This document shows positions 31,039 to 39,532 of a DNA stretch of 64,000 nt, in pieces; position 1 is the stretch's first letter, and the number at the start of each line of letters is the position of its first letter. This DNA is from Rhodospirillaceae bacterium. Its GTDB lineage: Bacteria > Pseudomonadota > Alphaproteobacteria > Rhodospirillales > Rhodospirillaceae. The DNA lies in contig JAPKDQ010000001.1 in NCBI GenBank assembly GCA_028822445.1, positions 1 to 64,000 of the forward strand, in the 5' to 3' direction. Position numbers and translations under genes: made by a program. Under the pieces are notes generated by a model. The model worked only from the letters and a program-made list of their open reading frames with translations, had not been told where the DNA came from and searched no databases.

Positions 31039-31067
31039 TTGCCAGCACGGCCAGCAAACCTTATAAA
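31039..31067 (+). promoter_or_regulatory. Candidate promoter of tRNA-Lys
   Basis: TTGCCA (31039-31044) and TATAAA (31062-31067) are separated by exactly 17 bases and lie 54 bases upstream of the tRNA. Spacing and hexamers fit a sigma-70-type promoter. Confidence 0.45.
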
Positions 31068-31120
31068 CCGCACTTCTCAGCGGGGTGTTAGTATATCCTC
31101 GCGACCCGATTGCTCAGGTG

Positions 31121-31196
<76 letters not shown>

Positions 31197-31373
31197 ATCT
31201 TTTCAATCACTTAAATCTCGAAATGTAGCGTTCTGACCTTTCCAGATACGGCCTGGGTCACAGCCCACATATAATGATTCCTCTTGAAATGGATTTCCAG
31301 GGGGCTCTACTTTTTGCCCTTCAAAGTGCTGTGTGATCAGCGGCCGAGCGGAGTGGCATAAAACAAGATAGGT

Positions 31374-32120
31374 CTAGGGTTCTATTTCCTTGCCTTGCCA
31401 ATCCCAAATACGGCCCGTGTGATCTAGCTCGAGCCCATTGATGACTTTCGTTATATTTAACGCCGCCTCACTTGGCTCCACAGTGTTGCGGGCCTTCTCC
31501 GCGACAAATGGTCGTGACAAGGGTGTGTGAACAGTGCCTGGATGCATAGCGACGCAAATTGCTTTTGGGTGGGTTCGACTTAATTCAATCGACAGAGTTT
31601 TCACCACCATATGCAGAGCTGCTTTTGACGCACGATAAGAATACCAGCCACCTAATTCATTGTCTGAAATGCTCCCCACACGTGCAGACAAAAAGGCAAG
31701 AATGGATTTCTCGCTTTTAGAAAGGAGGGGGGCACAATGCTTAGCTATGAGCGCTGGGCCGGTCGCATTAATTCTGAATATATGATCCATGGCTTCACCA
31801 CTCAGAGACTTAATATTTTTTTCAGGTCTGATGTCCTGATTGTCATGAAGCACGCCAGTTGCAACCATGACTAAGTTGAGGGAACCGGCAAGTGTTTTTA
31901 GACAGTCTGACGCTTTGCGGATTGTCTCTTCTGACTCCAGATCAAACGGAACCCATTGAATGCGCCGGTCAATAGTATCGGGCTTGCGCCGGGATAGGGC
32001 AAAAATTGAACCAACGTTAGGGTCGATGCAAAGTGCTTCGATTAAGGCACGGCCAATGCCGCCGGTCGCCCCAAATACGGCGGCTGAAAAACCACGATTA
32101 AAATTGGAGAGGTTCGTCAT
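31374..32120 (-). CDS. Short-chain dehydrogenase/reductase, CsgA-like
   Basis: This 248-residue SDR has a Rossmann motif GATGGIGRAL near residue 18 and the catalytic YSYRASK (YxxxK) near 160, with the AFLSARVGSI segment supplying the catalytic Ser. It resembles the CsgA/C-factor group of SDRs often annotated as cell-cell signalling proteins; the real substrate is unknown. It lies 27 bases downstream of the DUF393 gene on the same strand, so both are probably transcribed from the divergent promoter near 32.59 kb. Confidence 0.82.
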   Translation of the reverse strand: MTNLSNFNRGFSAAVFGATGGIGRALIEALCIDPNVGSIFALSRRKPDTIDRRIQWVPFDLESEETIRKASDCLKTLAGSLNLVMVATGVLHDNQDIRPEKNIKSLSGEAMDHIFRINATGPALIAKHCAPLLSKSEKSILAFLSARVGSISDNELGGWYSYRASKAALHMVVKTLSIELSRTHPKAICVAMHPGTVHTPLSRPFVAEKARNTVEPSEAALNITKVINGLELDHTGRIWDWQGKEIEP

Positions 32121-32147
32121 ATCGTATTTGCGAGAGGTAGTCGCATC

Positions 32148-32546
32148 TTACCGTTCGCGATCAGTTTGATCGCATTCACGTGACAGCGCTAGCCTGTGTA
32201 AAGTGGGCCGGATCTTGAGGAAGAGCCAATAGGAACCTTCGAGTAGTGACTGCATTAGAGAGGGCCTAAATATTATTGAAAGAGGTCTGAAAATTTTCAG
32301 CTTATCCCATATTTCAACAAAGGCCGCGCTACCCGAAACTAGGTGGTTCATTTTATCCCGGACATAGAGGCGAGACATGGCTTGTGAACGGCTCAGTCCT
32401 GGGCCTAACTGCTCCTGATTGGCAATAGATGCATCAACCCAATTGATTTCAGACTCACCACTGCACGTCTTATAAAATTTAATTTCCCTCCGGCAAAGTG
32501 GACATGAACCGTCAAAAAAAACCGTTATTTTGGGTGCGTACGACAT
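32148..32546 (-). CDS. DUF393 family thiol-disulfide oxidoreductase-like protein
   Basis: This protein of about 132 residues contains the family signature VFFDGSCPLCRREIKFYK, with the CxxC of a thioredoxin-like redox site near residue 15. DUF393 (YuxK/DCC) proteins are small predicted thiol-disulfide oxidoreductases of unknown partner. The frame extends 16 codons upstream, but the ATG at 32546 (MSYAPKITVFF) places the motif normally and lies 29 bases from the candidate -10 element. Confidence 0.8.
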   Translation of the reverse strand: MSYAPKITVFFDGSCPLCRREIKFYKTCSGESEINWVDASIANQEQLGPGLSRSQAMSRLYVRDKMNHLVSGSAAFVEIWDKLKIFRPLSIIFRPSLMQSLLEGSYWLFLKIRPTLHRLALSRECDQTDRER

Positions 32547-32575
32547 TTTTGTTCCAGTGGAATTTTCTAAGTTTC

Positions 32576-32601
32576 TATACGTTTCAGCTAGCACTTTGGA
32601 T
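32576..32601 (-). promoter_or_regulatory. ECF-type promoter for the DUF393-SDR pair
   Basis: On the minus strand ATCCAA (complement of 32596-32601) is followed after exactly 14 bases by CGTATA (complement of 32576-32581). The same arrangement, ATCTAA-14-CGTATA, occurs on the plus strand at 32682-32707 before the divergent gene. CGTA-type -10 elements and TGATC-type -35 elements are seen in promoters read by ECF sigma factors of the RpoE-ChrR kind. Confidence 0.55.
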
Positions 32602-32681
32602 TAGAACGCATGAACTCGTGGTTAATGAGCGAAAGTATCCAATTCATCAAACCCGCTAATATTTTTTGATTTGTTTTATCG

Positions 32682-32707
32682 ATCTAAACGCAAAGTGCTG
32701 GCGTATA
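32682..32707 (+). promoter_or_regulatory. ECF-type promoter for the small membrane protein
   Basis: ATCTAA (32682-32687), 14 bases, then CGTATA (32702-32707), followed by AGAG and, 22 bases on, the ATG at 32730. It mirrors the divergent promoter at 32576-32601 in both hexamers and spacing, and both carry CGTATAGA at the -10. Confidence 0.55.
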
Positions 32708-32729
32708 GAGCTAAATAAAGGAGATAAAA

Positions 32730-33029
32730 ATGATCAAAAGTATTTATGGGTTAGTGATGAACCCCCAAAAGAATCCACTCCGCACTTTACCGAAATATGT
32801 GCGGTTCCAATTGATGACAGTGCTGTCAATCATGTGGACCACAATATTCTCTATTTGGAGTGGACTAACATATTTATTCGGACCGTCTTTAATCATTCAT
32901 ATGCTTTTGGTGTTAGGCATTGTTTTTACATCTGAGATTTTTAGGTACTCAAAAAGGATGTCTCGGGAAGCTCAAAAAGCTCTCACCGAAGACACGCCGC
33001 AGGTCCCAAAACTGCCTGAAACAGGCTGA
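32730..33029 (+). CDS. Small two-TM membrane protein of unknown function
   Basis: This 99-residue protein has two predicted TM helices (about 27-50 and 52-70), a basic N-terminal segment (NPQKNPLRTLPKYVRF) and a charged cytoplasmic tail. A strong AAAGGAGAT ribosome-binding site lies 6 bases before ATG. I do not recognise a named family. The shared promoter sequence with the divergent DUF393-SDR pair suggests a common stress regulon. Confidence 0.75.
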   Translation: MIKSIYGLVMNPQKNPLRTLPKYVRFQLMTVLSIMWTTIFSIWSGLTYLFGPSLIIHMLLVLGIVFTSEIFRYSKRMSREAQKALTEDTPQVPKLPETG

Positions 33030-33122
33030 CTTAAGTTAGCAATCTCGTGTTTCCACTCTGTTTAAAAAATCACGAGCTTACCCCTAGCTCGGCACCCCAA
33101 AAAAATACGATATAAATTTTCA

Positions 33123-33330
33123 GTGCTACCCATTGCTGGATCGATAGCCTTGTCAGCCACAGAAGCCAATGCTGCAAATATCGCCGAAGCTGATATCAGT
33201 GCGAGCCAATTCAATGCCTTGGTTTCAGTATTACGAGCGTCAGGGCTTATGGACACCAGGAAATCACGGTTTTGCAACGATAGATGCAGCCTTCGCAAAG
33301 CTTGTCGTAGGTAATGTTAAGCCGCGGTGA
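33123..33330 (+). pseudogene. Frameshifted, truncated fasciclin-domain protein
   Basis: From GTG at 33123 the frame gives a signal-peptide-like start (LPIAGSIALSATEANA) and then a fasciclin-like N-terminal helix (NIAEADISASQFNALVSVLRASGL, residues about 18-41). After the MDT codons near 33256 the original frame loses similarity, but the next frame continues as HGFATIDAAFAKLVVG, matching the FTVFAPTDAAFAKLP core motif of fasciclin domains, and ends at TGA 33328. The rest of the roughly 130-residue domain is missing. It is a decayed gene with one frameshift and a 3' truncation. It is next to the SDR/DUF393/small-membrane-protein module, to which an intact fasciclin gene may once have belonged. 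Confidence 0.6.
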
Positions 33331-33370
33331 TGCTCCATAACTCAGTGGTGGCTAGTTTTCTGATGGCGCC

Positions 33371-34531
33371 CTATTCCTTCTCTGCGACCAAGACATTGAT
33401 GTCGCGGAAACCACCTGCCATGTATCCCTTTGCTGCCTTCTTGATCACATGAGTTTGGGTGACATAGGGCGTTTTCTGGAAGCTGCATTTTGTCTGATCA
33501 AAGCCGCAGATTTCCAACTCATCAATGATATCGATGAGCCGCAACTGCTTCAAGAAGTACTCATTATTGTTAAACACTTCCCACGTTGCTAGGAACTCTT
33601 GGATTGGCTCTCCAGAGGCGTCCTGCTCGAATGCATCCATGTGAACCATGACGCCACCTGGTCTAAGAATGCGATGCATCTCCGTCATGATATTCGTGAC
33701 GGCTTGCCGTGAGGTTTCGTGAAACAATAAGGCGGACCCAATGACGTCAAAATGATTGTCGGGGAAGTCTGTTTTCTCGGCATTTTGTTGGCTTAGGTGA
33801 ACCTCGTGGCCCATCGCGTTCGCGCGGGCGTGGCCGTAACGCAGGCATGGAGCAGCCACATCAATACCGTGCACTTCTGCGTTGGGGTAAGCCTTGGCCC
33901 AGGGCACCGTTGAATTGCCAATGGCGCAGCCGAGGTCAAGGATGCGCTCTGGCGCGCAGTCTGAGTAGTTCGTTTTGTAGAAATTTACCAAGGTCTCGCC
34001 GGTGGCATCATTTTCAGGGCCCATCATCCCCATGGCGTAGATCGGTACGGCGGTGTCGTAGACCATGCCAGCCGCTATATCGTCTACTGTACTTTCGGTG
34101 TGGTATCCACCGGGCTGAAGGTGAATGTCGTAGGACGTGTGATAACGAGGCACCTCAAACCCTAAGTCGGCCAACTTGAGCGTTGCGGGCCCGTTAGATT
34201 CCCGCGCTTTCTCAATCATGTCCGGCAATACGCGCTCGCAACTGTCGATGACAGAATCCCACATCATCATCTGGCTCTTGCGCTGCATACAGCTCCAAAT
34301 CTGATAGTAGGGGTCCTCAATCATCACCTTGCGGACTTCGTCATGATCGGCAGGATTGCGTCCATGTTCTTTAACGAATCTGGGTTCGACACGGTTTTCG
34401 TAGGCGACCGTCGTTCCGGGACTCACCTTGGTTGCCAGGTGCCGGCGAAAACTGAAGACGAAGTCTTGGCGCGCATTCTCGTCGTGCTCGATATCGGGAA
34501 GCATGGCGTGGGGCGTCTGGCGTTGGCTCAT
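33371..34531 (-). CDS. SAM-dependent methyltransferase (class I)
   Basis: This 386-residue protein has a class I methyltransferase domain in its second half: motif I ILDLGCAIGNS near residue 197, followed by an acidic GIDVAAPCL and the post-I FDVIGSALLFHE. The N-terminal 190 residues have no recognised domain and contain HxxxH-rich segments (around MWDSVIDSCERVLPD and DIHLQPGGYH). The N-terminal extension is unusual for a UbiE-like enzyme. An AAGGA site precedes ATG. It is the third gene of a minus-strand set: hydrolase-fold protein, unknown protein, methyltransferase (66-base gap). The acceptor substrate is unknown. Confidence 0.8.
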   Translation of the reverse strand: MSQRQTPHAMLPDIEHDENARQDFVFSFRRHLATKVSPGTTVAYENRVEPRFVKEHGRNPADHDEVRKVMIEDPYYQIWSCMQRKSQMMMWDSVIDSCERVLPDMIEKARESNGPATLKLADLGFEVPRYHTSYDIHLQPGGYHTESTVDDIAAGMVYDTAVPIYAMGMMGPENDATGETLVNFYKTNYSDCAPERILDLGCAIGNSTVPWAKAYPNAEVHGIDVAAPCLRYGHARANAMGHEVHLSQQNAEKTDFPDNHFDVIGSALLFHETSRQAVTNIMTEMHRILRPGGVMVHMDAFEQDASGEPIQEFLATWEVFNNNEYFLKQLRLIDIIDELEICGFDQTKCSFQKTPYVTQTHVIKKAAKGYMAGGFRDINVLVAEKE

Positions 34532-34597
34532 AGTATTGTCCTTGGATCAAGCGGTCACGGCGTTGGGCGGCGTTAGTTTGTTCTGTAGCTGAAAAGG

Positions 34598-35287
34598 CTA
34601 CTCAACGTCTCCGCTCAGCTCAACCAAATCATAGGTCTGTTCTAACAAATCCCAGCGCAGGCGGGCGGGAATACAGTCGTTGCCGATGGCCCAGATGTCG
34701 ATTGGTGGATAATCGGCTACTAAGAATTGGAAGTGCTCTGTTTGGAAGGTGCCTGCGGGAACGGTTATCTCTTCAACACCAATATATTGGTGTCGAGTTA
34801 TTGTGTCGGAGACCTCAAGCTTTGGCCCCGTTCCCCCATTGGGCGTATGGGACGAAGAAAAAGTCATGCCGAGCTCGCTAGGGTCTTTATCCTTGTCGCG
34901 CTTCCACCGCGCCAAACCCCAGGCGTCGCCGTGGACCGGATGAGCACCAAATGTGCGAATGCGATGCTTTGATTTAAACCGTTGTTGGAACCGCCCGTCT
35001 TCTGCCGTGAAGCCCTCACACTCCGCCGTGTGATCCGTGAAATGATACCAGGAGCTCCCAACAAGCGTTTCTTTTATGGTTAGGCGGACAAATGCATCCA
35101 CGGGATGCCACTGCTCGTTGACCGATAGCACGCAATCGCGGAGCAGGCGGTCATCGTCCATTTCGCATGTCGCGCGCATGGTGCGAGTGCCGTCCGGTTG
35201 TATAGTGACGTAGAACATCTCCCGTCCCATCTCGCCCTTGCCATCAGTTAGGTAAACAACTTTGCCTTGGTAGCTACGGTGCTTCAC
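34598..35287 (-). CDS. Uncharacterised 229-residue protein coupled to a hydrolase-fold gene
   Basis: The frame starts at GTG (35285-35287) inside the last codons of the upstream alpha/beta-hydrolase gene, a 14-base overlap, so translation is probably coupled. It has no signal peptide and no TM helix. It is beta-rich with many Trp/His/Asp pairs (DGKGEMGREMFYVT, VPAGTFQTEHFQF, YPPIDIWAIGND), suggesting a soluble beta-barrel or lipocalin-like fold, perhaps related to DUF3108-type proteins because of the VPAGTFQTEHF element. No function is assigned. Confidence 0.7.
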   Translation of the reverse strand: MKHRSYQGKVVYLTDGKGEMGREMFYVTIQPDGTRTMRATCEMDDDRLLRDCVLSVNEQWHPVDAFVRLTIKETLVGSSWYHFTDHTAECEGFTAEDGRFQQRFKSKHRIRTFGAHPVHGDAWGLARWKRDKDKDPSELGMTFSSSHTPNGGTGPKLEVSDTITRHQYIGVEEITVPAGTFQTEHFQFLVADYPPIDIWAIGNDCIPARLRWDLLEQTYDLVELSGDVE

Positions 35288-36104
35288 GGGGGTGCTCCAG
35301 TTGCGTGTCTAGAAATTCGCGAACAAGTTTAGCAACGTCTGCAGTATGCGCGTCGAGAAACCCATGAGTCCAACCCGGTAAATCGTGCACGCGGCCATTC
35401 TTCATCAAAGGCGTTGCGCGTGGCGTATATGTCCACAGGTCATCTTCAGGGTTCAGAATGAGTATTGGAATGCTGGCAGATTCGAGCGCGGCGGCCGTAT
35501 CGAAATTAAAGGCCGCGCGATGGCCCCAATGCATAACGCCGTGATTGCGCTGGCCTTCGATAAAAATTTGCCAACGGCGTGCGTCATCAGGCTCGTCGCG
35601 CCAGAACTCTTTTATAAACTGCCAACGATCCGTAAGGCCCTCACCTTTTTCGTCGACAGTTTCCGTTGTGTATTTAGCGCGAAAAGCTTCGGTTTCATCT
35701 GCGGTGAAAACGGTTGCCGAGATCATGACGGCCTTACGTACCAAGTCGGGAAATAGGCGCGCCATTTCAAGCGCTATTAAAGACCCGGTGTGATAGCCCA
35801 TGATGTCGACGGACTTGAGGTTCTGGTGTTCCAAGAACGTGGCCATGGCCTTCGCATAGTCTGCAATCTCTGGCTCGCTTTTGGGCGGGGCTGATTCACC
35901 GAACCCGGGCGTGTCCGGGGCGACTGCAATACGGTCTCTGCCTATCTCGGATATGAATCCGTCCCAAACCACGCCCGATAGGGGGCTGGGATGCATGAGG
36001 AGTAACGGTGTGTGGTCTGAAGGCTCTCCCGCAATCCGATAGTGAATTTGGCCAAAGGGTCCGTCGGTATACCCGCGCTTTATGCTAGCTAAAGTGTCAG
36101 CCAT
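35274..36104 (-). CDS. Alpha/beta-hydrolase-fold protein with His in the nucleophile position
   Basis: This 276-residue protein has a complete alpha/beta-hydrolase fold: the oxyanion HPSPLSG strand, PDTPGFGES, the nucleophile elbow, the acid in LNPEDDLWT and the C-terminal GWTHGF histidine. The elbow reads G-Y-H105-T-G instead of GxSxG, so the catalytic Ser is replaced by His. It may be a non-hydrolytic member, a lyase-like or cofactor-less enzyme, or use another mechanism. It starts a minus-strand operon (overlapping gene, then methyltransferase) divergent from a flavin monooxygenase. AGGAGA precedes the ATG. Confidence 0.82.
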   Translation of the reverse strand: MADTLASIKRGYTDGPFGQIHYRIAGEPSDHTPLLLMHPSPLSGVVWDGFISEIGRDRIAVAPDTPGFGESAPPKSEPEIADYAKAMATFLEHQNLKSVDIMGYHTGSLIALEMARLFPDLVRKAVMISATVFTADETEAFRAKYTTETVDEKGEGLTDRWQFIKEFWRDEPDDARRWQIFIEGQRNHGVMHWGHRAAFNFDTAAALESASIPILILNPEDDLWTYTPRATPLMKNGRVHDLPGWTHGFLDAHTADVAKLVREFLDTQLEHPREAP

Positions 36105-36270
36105 GGCGATCTCTTTTCTCCTAGGTGGCGCTCAGTGTACGACGCGATGCTTGCGTTCTTTTTATGACCAAGACGTGGATGGCATTTAAATACAGCAGGA
36201 CACGCGCATACCACCCTTCCTAATCTACATGCATATTCAAACGCACTACCATGAAGAAGAGGAAACCTTA

Positions 36271-37479
36271 ATGTTGACGCCGATACCAACTCGCGAAGAG
36301 GTCGTTAAGGCGGCGCAAGCTCTGGTTCCCACATTGCGTGATAGGGCTCAAGATACGGAAGATTTACGACGTATTCCGGACGAAACAATTGCTGATCTTC
36401 GCAAAGCGGGCATACACAAGCTTTTTATGCCGAAACGCTACGGTGGCTTTGAAATGCCATGGGGGACGCACGTAGACGTATCGCGGATACTCGGCCAGGG
36501 GTGTGGCTCAACGGGGTGGGTATCCTCGGTCGTATTAACCCATACCTTCCTGTTTGCACGCTTCGAAGAAGAAGCTCAGGACGATGTGTGGGGTGAAAAC
36601 CCGGATGCCATCATCTCAACCGGCTTTGCGGGCGGCGGAGGTGCAACGCCAACGGACGGTGGCTTCCATGTGAGTGGTCGTTGGAAGTTTGCCAGCGGTG
36701 TGGATCATGCCGATGCTATGCTGGTCGGTGCGAAGCTGCCCAATTCAAACGCAGTATTTAACGATCTGTGGATTGTTCTGAAGAAGGGAGATTTTGAAAT
36801 CCTTGATACATGGGAATCAGAAGGTCTCAGGGGCACGGGATCAAAAGAGATTAAAGTTGATAACGTCTTCGTTCCAAAGCACCGCACGCTTGATATGAAA
36901 ACCATGGCGGAAAACCCGCCGGGTGCGAAGTTGTACGACTACTACCTCTATGGCGTGGAGTTCCACAGCTACTTCATTACATTACTTGCTGGGCCAATCC
37001 TTGGTGCGGCGCGTGGCGCATACAACGAGTACGTTGGCCAAACGATGACTCGGGTAGGGACGATGATGGGAGAATCTATCATCGACCAACCGGCCGTTCA
37101 GGTGCATGTCGCTGAGTCTCTAACCGAGCTAGAAACGGCCGATATGCTGATTGATAACTTATGTGACCGCCTCCACGTGCTTGGAATGAACGGTGAGAGC
37201 ATCAACGGTGAATTTAAGTTACGTGCTTATCGGGACTTGGTGATGGCCGGTAAGCTCGCTCACTCCTCGGCTGACCGCTTGTCTCGCATGATGGGCGTCA
37301 GTGCGCAAACTGGGCGTAATGCAGTGCAACGGCTGTATCGTGATGTTCGCACCATGTCGACGCATTCCGCTTTGCATTGGGAGGCCGGTCTGCAGCGCAG
37401 CGGAAAATACATCTTTGGATTGCCGACGGGTGACCCTACGATAGATTGCGAAACAAAGCTAAAACAGGCAGCCGATTAA
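36271..37479 (+). CDS. Flavin-dependent monooxygenase of the acyl-CoA dehydrogenase fold (HsaA/HpaH-like)
   Basis: This 402-residue protein has the acyl-CoA dehydrogenase fold: N-terminal helical domain (IADLRKAGIHKLFMPKRYGGFEM), GCGSTGWV, a middle beta-domain with SGRWKFASGVDHAD and RGTGSKEIKV, and a C-terminal type-2 helical domain. This arrangement marks two-component monooxygenases such as HsaA, HpaH-like and DszC enzymes that use reduced flavin from a separate reductase. No reductase gene is nearby. The frame extends 14 codons upstream of 36271, but the GAGGAAA site fits this start. A second copy lies at 59156-60391. It is followed after 16 bases by another His-elbow hydrolase-fold gene. 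Confidence 0.83.
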   Translation: MLTPIPTREEVVKAAQALVPTLRDRAQDTEDLRRIPDETIADLRKAGIHKLFMPKRYGGFEMPWGTHVDVSRILGQGCGSTGWVSSVVLTHTFLFARFEEEAQDDVWGENPDAIISTGFAGGGGATPTDGGFHVSGRWKFASGVDHADAMLVGAKLPNSNAVFNDLWIVLKKGDFEILDTWESEGLRGTGSKEIKVDNVFVPKHRTLDMKTMAENPPGAKLYDYYLYGVEFHSYFITLLAGPILGAARGAYNEYVGQTMTRVGTMMGESIIDQPAVQVHVAESLTELETADMLIDNLCDRLHVLGMNGESINGEFKLRAYRDLVMAGKLAHSSADRLSRMMGVSAQTGRNAVQRLYRDVRTMSTHSALHWEAGLQRSGKYIFGLPTGDPTIDCETKLKQAAD

Positions 37480-37495
37480 GCGCTGAAGGTGTTTC

Positions 37496-38332
37496 ATGAC
37501 CGTTGATGTGAATCGCGGCTTCATCCGTTTGGATGAGGGGCTTATTCATTATCGTTACGCTGGAGAGCGCCTTGATGACGAGGCCCTACCAATCTATGTG
37601 GCTCATGCTGGCCCGGGCTCTTCTGCCGGGTATGCGCCGCTGATCGGCGCCCTTGGTGGGTCTCGGTTCGTCTTAGCACCGGATATGCTTGGCAACGGTG
37701 ATTCGGCTTCGCCTGCGCTCGATAATCCCGACATCATGTATTACGCGGACAGCGTGTGTCGCATTCTCGATGCGCTTGAGACTGATCAAGTGGATTACTT
37801 TGGTAGCCATACGGGCGCACATATTGGCGTCGAATTAGCGATTTTGCGGCCAGACCGTGTCCGTAAAATTATTTTCGATGGCATTGGTGTTTTCGACGCT
37901 GTGATGCGAAAGGCGATGCTGGAAAATTACGCGCCAATCATGAAGCCGGATGAGTTCGGAACCCAATTTACCTGGGCTTGGCATTTTCTTCGCGATCAAA
38001 TGATGCACTTTCCATATTTTATGCGCGATCCAGAGCACCGCTTGGAAAATGATATGCCTACGGCAGAGTTTTTACACATTCATGTTACCGATGTGCTCAA
38101 AGCCTTGACGACCTATCACAAAGGCTACCACGCCGTATTCAGGCATGACGTCGAGCAGCGCTTGCCGTTGGTCACTGTGCCGTCGTTGTTTATGTCGTCT
38201 GAGATGGACCCGCTACACAAGTATCTCGACGATTCAGCGGCTCGTATTCCGGGTGCTGGAACGCGTTTGATTACAAAAGACGCAGGGATTTCTGGACAGG
38301 CCAACGCCATTCTCGAGTTTTTCGAGAGCTAA
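37496..38332 (+). CDS. Alpha/beta-hydrolase-fold protein with His in the nucleophile position (second copy)
   Basis: This 278-residue alpha/beta-hydrolase-fold protein has VAHAGPGSSAG (oxyanion region), PDMLGNGDS and an elbow G-S-H105-T-G, again His where the nucleophile Ser is expected and at the same residue number as in the protein at 35274-36104. The C-terminal catalytic His seems missing (the end reads DAGISGQANAILEF). It is likely not a classical hydrolase. It lies 16 bases after the monooxygenase and converges on the DUF3089 gene with only 2 bases between stops. Confidence 0.8.
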   Translation: MTVDVNRGFIRLDEGLIHYRYAGERLDDEALPIYVAHAGPGSSAGYAPLIGALGGSRFVLAPDMLGNGDSASPALDNPDIMYYADSVCRILDALETDQVDYFGSHTGAHIGVELAILRPDRVRKIIFDGIGVFDAVMRKAMLENYAPIMKPDEFGTQFTWAWHFLRDQMMHFPYFMRDPEHRLENDMPTAEFLHIHVTDVLKALTTYHKGYHAVFRHDVEQRLPLVTVPSLFMSSEMDPLHKYLDDSAARIPGAGTRLITKDAGISGQANAILEFFES

Positions 38333-38334
38333 CC

Positions 38335-39444
38335 CTATTGCTTGGCTAGAAACGCAGCCGTTCGGACTACCGCATTTTTCCGAATGTTCTCGTAGAACAA
38401 ATCAAAGTCATGCATGTGGAGATTTCCTCCAGCGAACAGAACGAGTTTAAAGTCGTCTGTCATGGGTTTGTCCGTATAGAGGGATCCATCCCGGCACCCT
38501 GCCCCAAAGCCCTGCGTTAAAGCTGGTAGGTTGCCCAGTGCCGCTGCCCCTGGAAGAGCGCCTAAATTTCCTGAAGCGGACACATCACCGCCGCTTAACG
38601 TGGCGCTTATTGGATTCCAACAGGCGATTTCTTCACCTTCAGACGTGTCAAAGCGCGCACGGTATCTTTCCTTAAGTCGATTTACCCCAGGTTCTGGGTC
38701 GCCGTCCCGCGTAAACGTATTCCATGAAATGATGCAATTGCTATCAGTTGCTCCCGAACACAAGGTCATACTTTTTAAACTGCGACCGAAGATGCCCTCA
38801 TTAATGCCAATACCTATGATGTATGCCGCGACCATTTGACCAGCGATAGGCGTACCGTCAATTTCCTCTTCCAATAAGCGAATGGCGTGGAAGGTTCCCT
38901 GGCTATGGCTTGCTATAATGAAGGGGCGGCCTTCGTTCCAAGTGGAGGCATAGTGGCGCCAGGCGGCTAAAACGTCTTCATAGGCCAAGCCATAGGCCCG
39001 CATGCCGCTGTCATCTTTCGCCCCGAGCGCCGAAATCGTCGCTTGACGGTAGCGGGGTGCGTAGATTTTACAGCACCCGTTAAAGGCACTTGCTTGCCGT
39101 GCGATTACACTGATGTCGGTCCATTCGTTGACGTCATCCATGGCGATGTCTTGGTTCCAGTTTTCGGCGCCGCGGTAGGTTGTCGGGTGAAGATAGAAGA
39201 CATCGACTAGGGCCATTGCTTGGGCCTCAGGCACTGATGTCCCTGGTGGCGCGAGGTCGGCGGCGTCTTGGGTGTCTGGTAGCGCCGCCCATGAAGACGG
39301 GTCGGTGTAATCTGGAACAGTGGGACGGGTGTACTCATCAAAGGACTTCTCTGGCATCCCGCCAAATTGAGCTTGGCCCGACGGTGCGACTGAGCAGATT
39401 GCAGCCAAAGATATTAAAGCGGAAAAGAAAAAACGTGACGCCAT
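38335..39444 (-). CDS. Exported DUF3089 family protein (probable esterase)
   Basis: This 369-residue protein has a signal peptide (about residues 1-25, cleavage near GQA-QF). DUF3089 features are VDVFYLHPTTY near residue 85, the APRYRQAT segment, and an alpha/beta-hydrolase elbow SHSQGTFHAIRLL near residue 195 containing the nucleophile Ser. DUF3089 proteins are predicted lipase/esterase-like enzymes. It probably acts in the periplasm or outside the cell on an ester. It is encoded convergently to the monooxygenase pair and divergently to the next serine hydrolase. Confidence 0.82.
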   Translation of the reverse strand: MASRFFFSALISLAAICSVAPSGQAQFGGMPEKSFDEYTRPTVPDYTDPSSWAALPDTQDAADLAPPGTSVPEAQAMALVDVFYLHPTTYRGAENWNQDIAMDDVNEWTDISVIARQASAFNGCCKIYAPRYRQATISALGAKDDSGMRAYGLAYEDVLAAWRHYASTWNEGRPFIIASHSQGTFHAIRLLEEEIDGTPIAGQMVAAYIIGIGINEGIFGRSLKSMTLCSGATDSNCIISWNTFTRDGDPEPGVNRLKERYRARFDTSEGEEIACWNPISATLSGGDVSASGNLGALPGAAALGNLPALTQGFGAGCRDGSLYTDKPMTDDFKLVLFAGGNLHMHDFDLFYENIRKNAVVRTAAFLAKQ

Positions 39445-39532
39445 AGTGAACCGACCTCAATCAGGTGTTGCGATAATGCACGGTCAAGATGGTAATATCG
39501 TCTTTCGGAATTGACCATGCGGGAGAGAAAAT

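Noticed and set aside
33062-33298. 78-codon minus-strand frame
   Set aside because: It is antisense to the fasciclin remnant, which has real family similarity.
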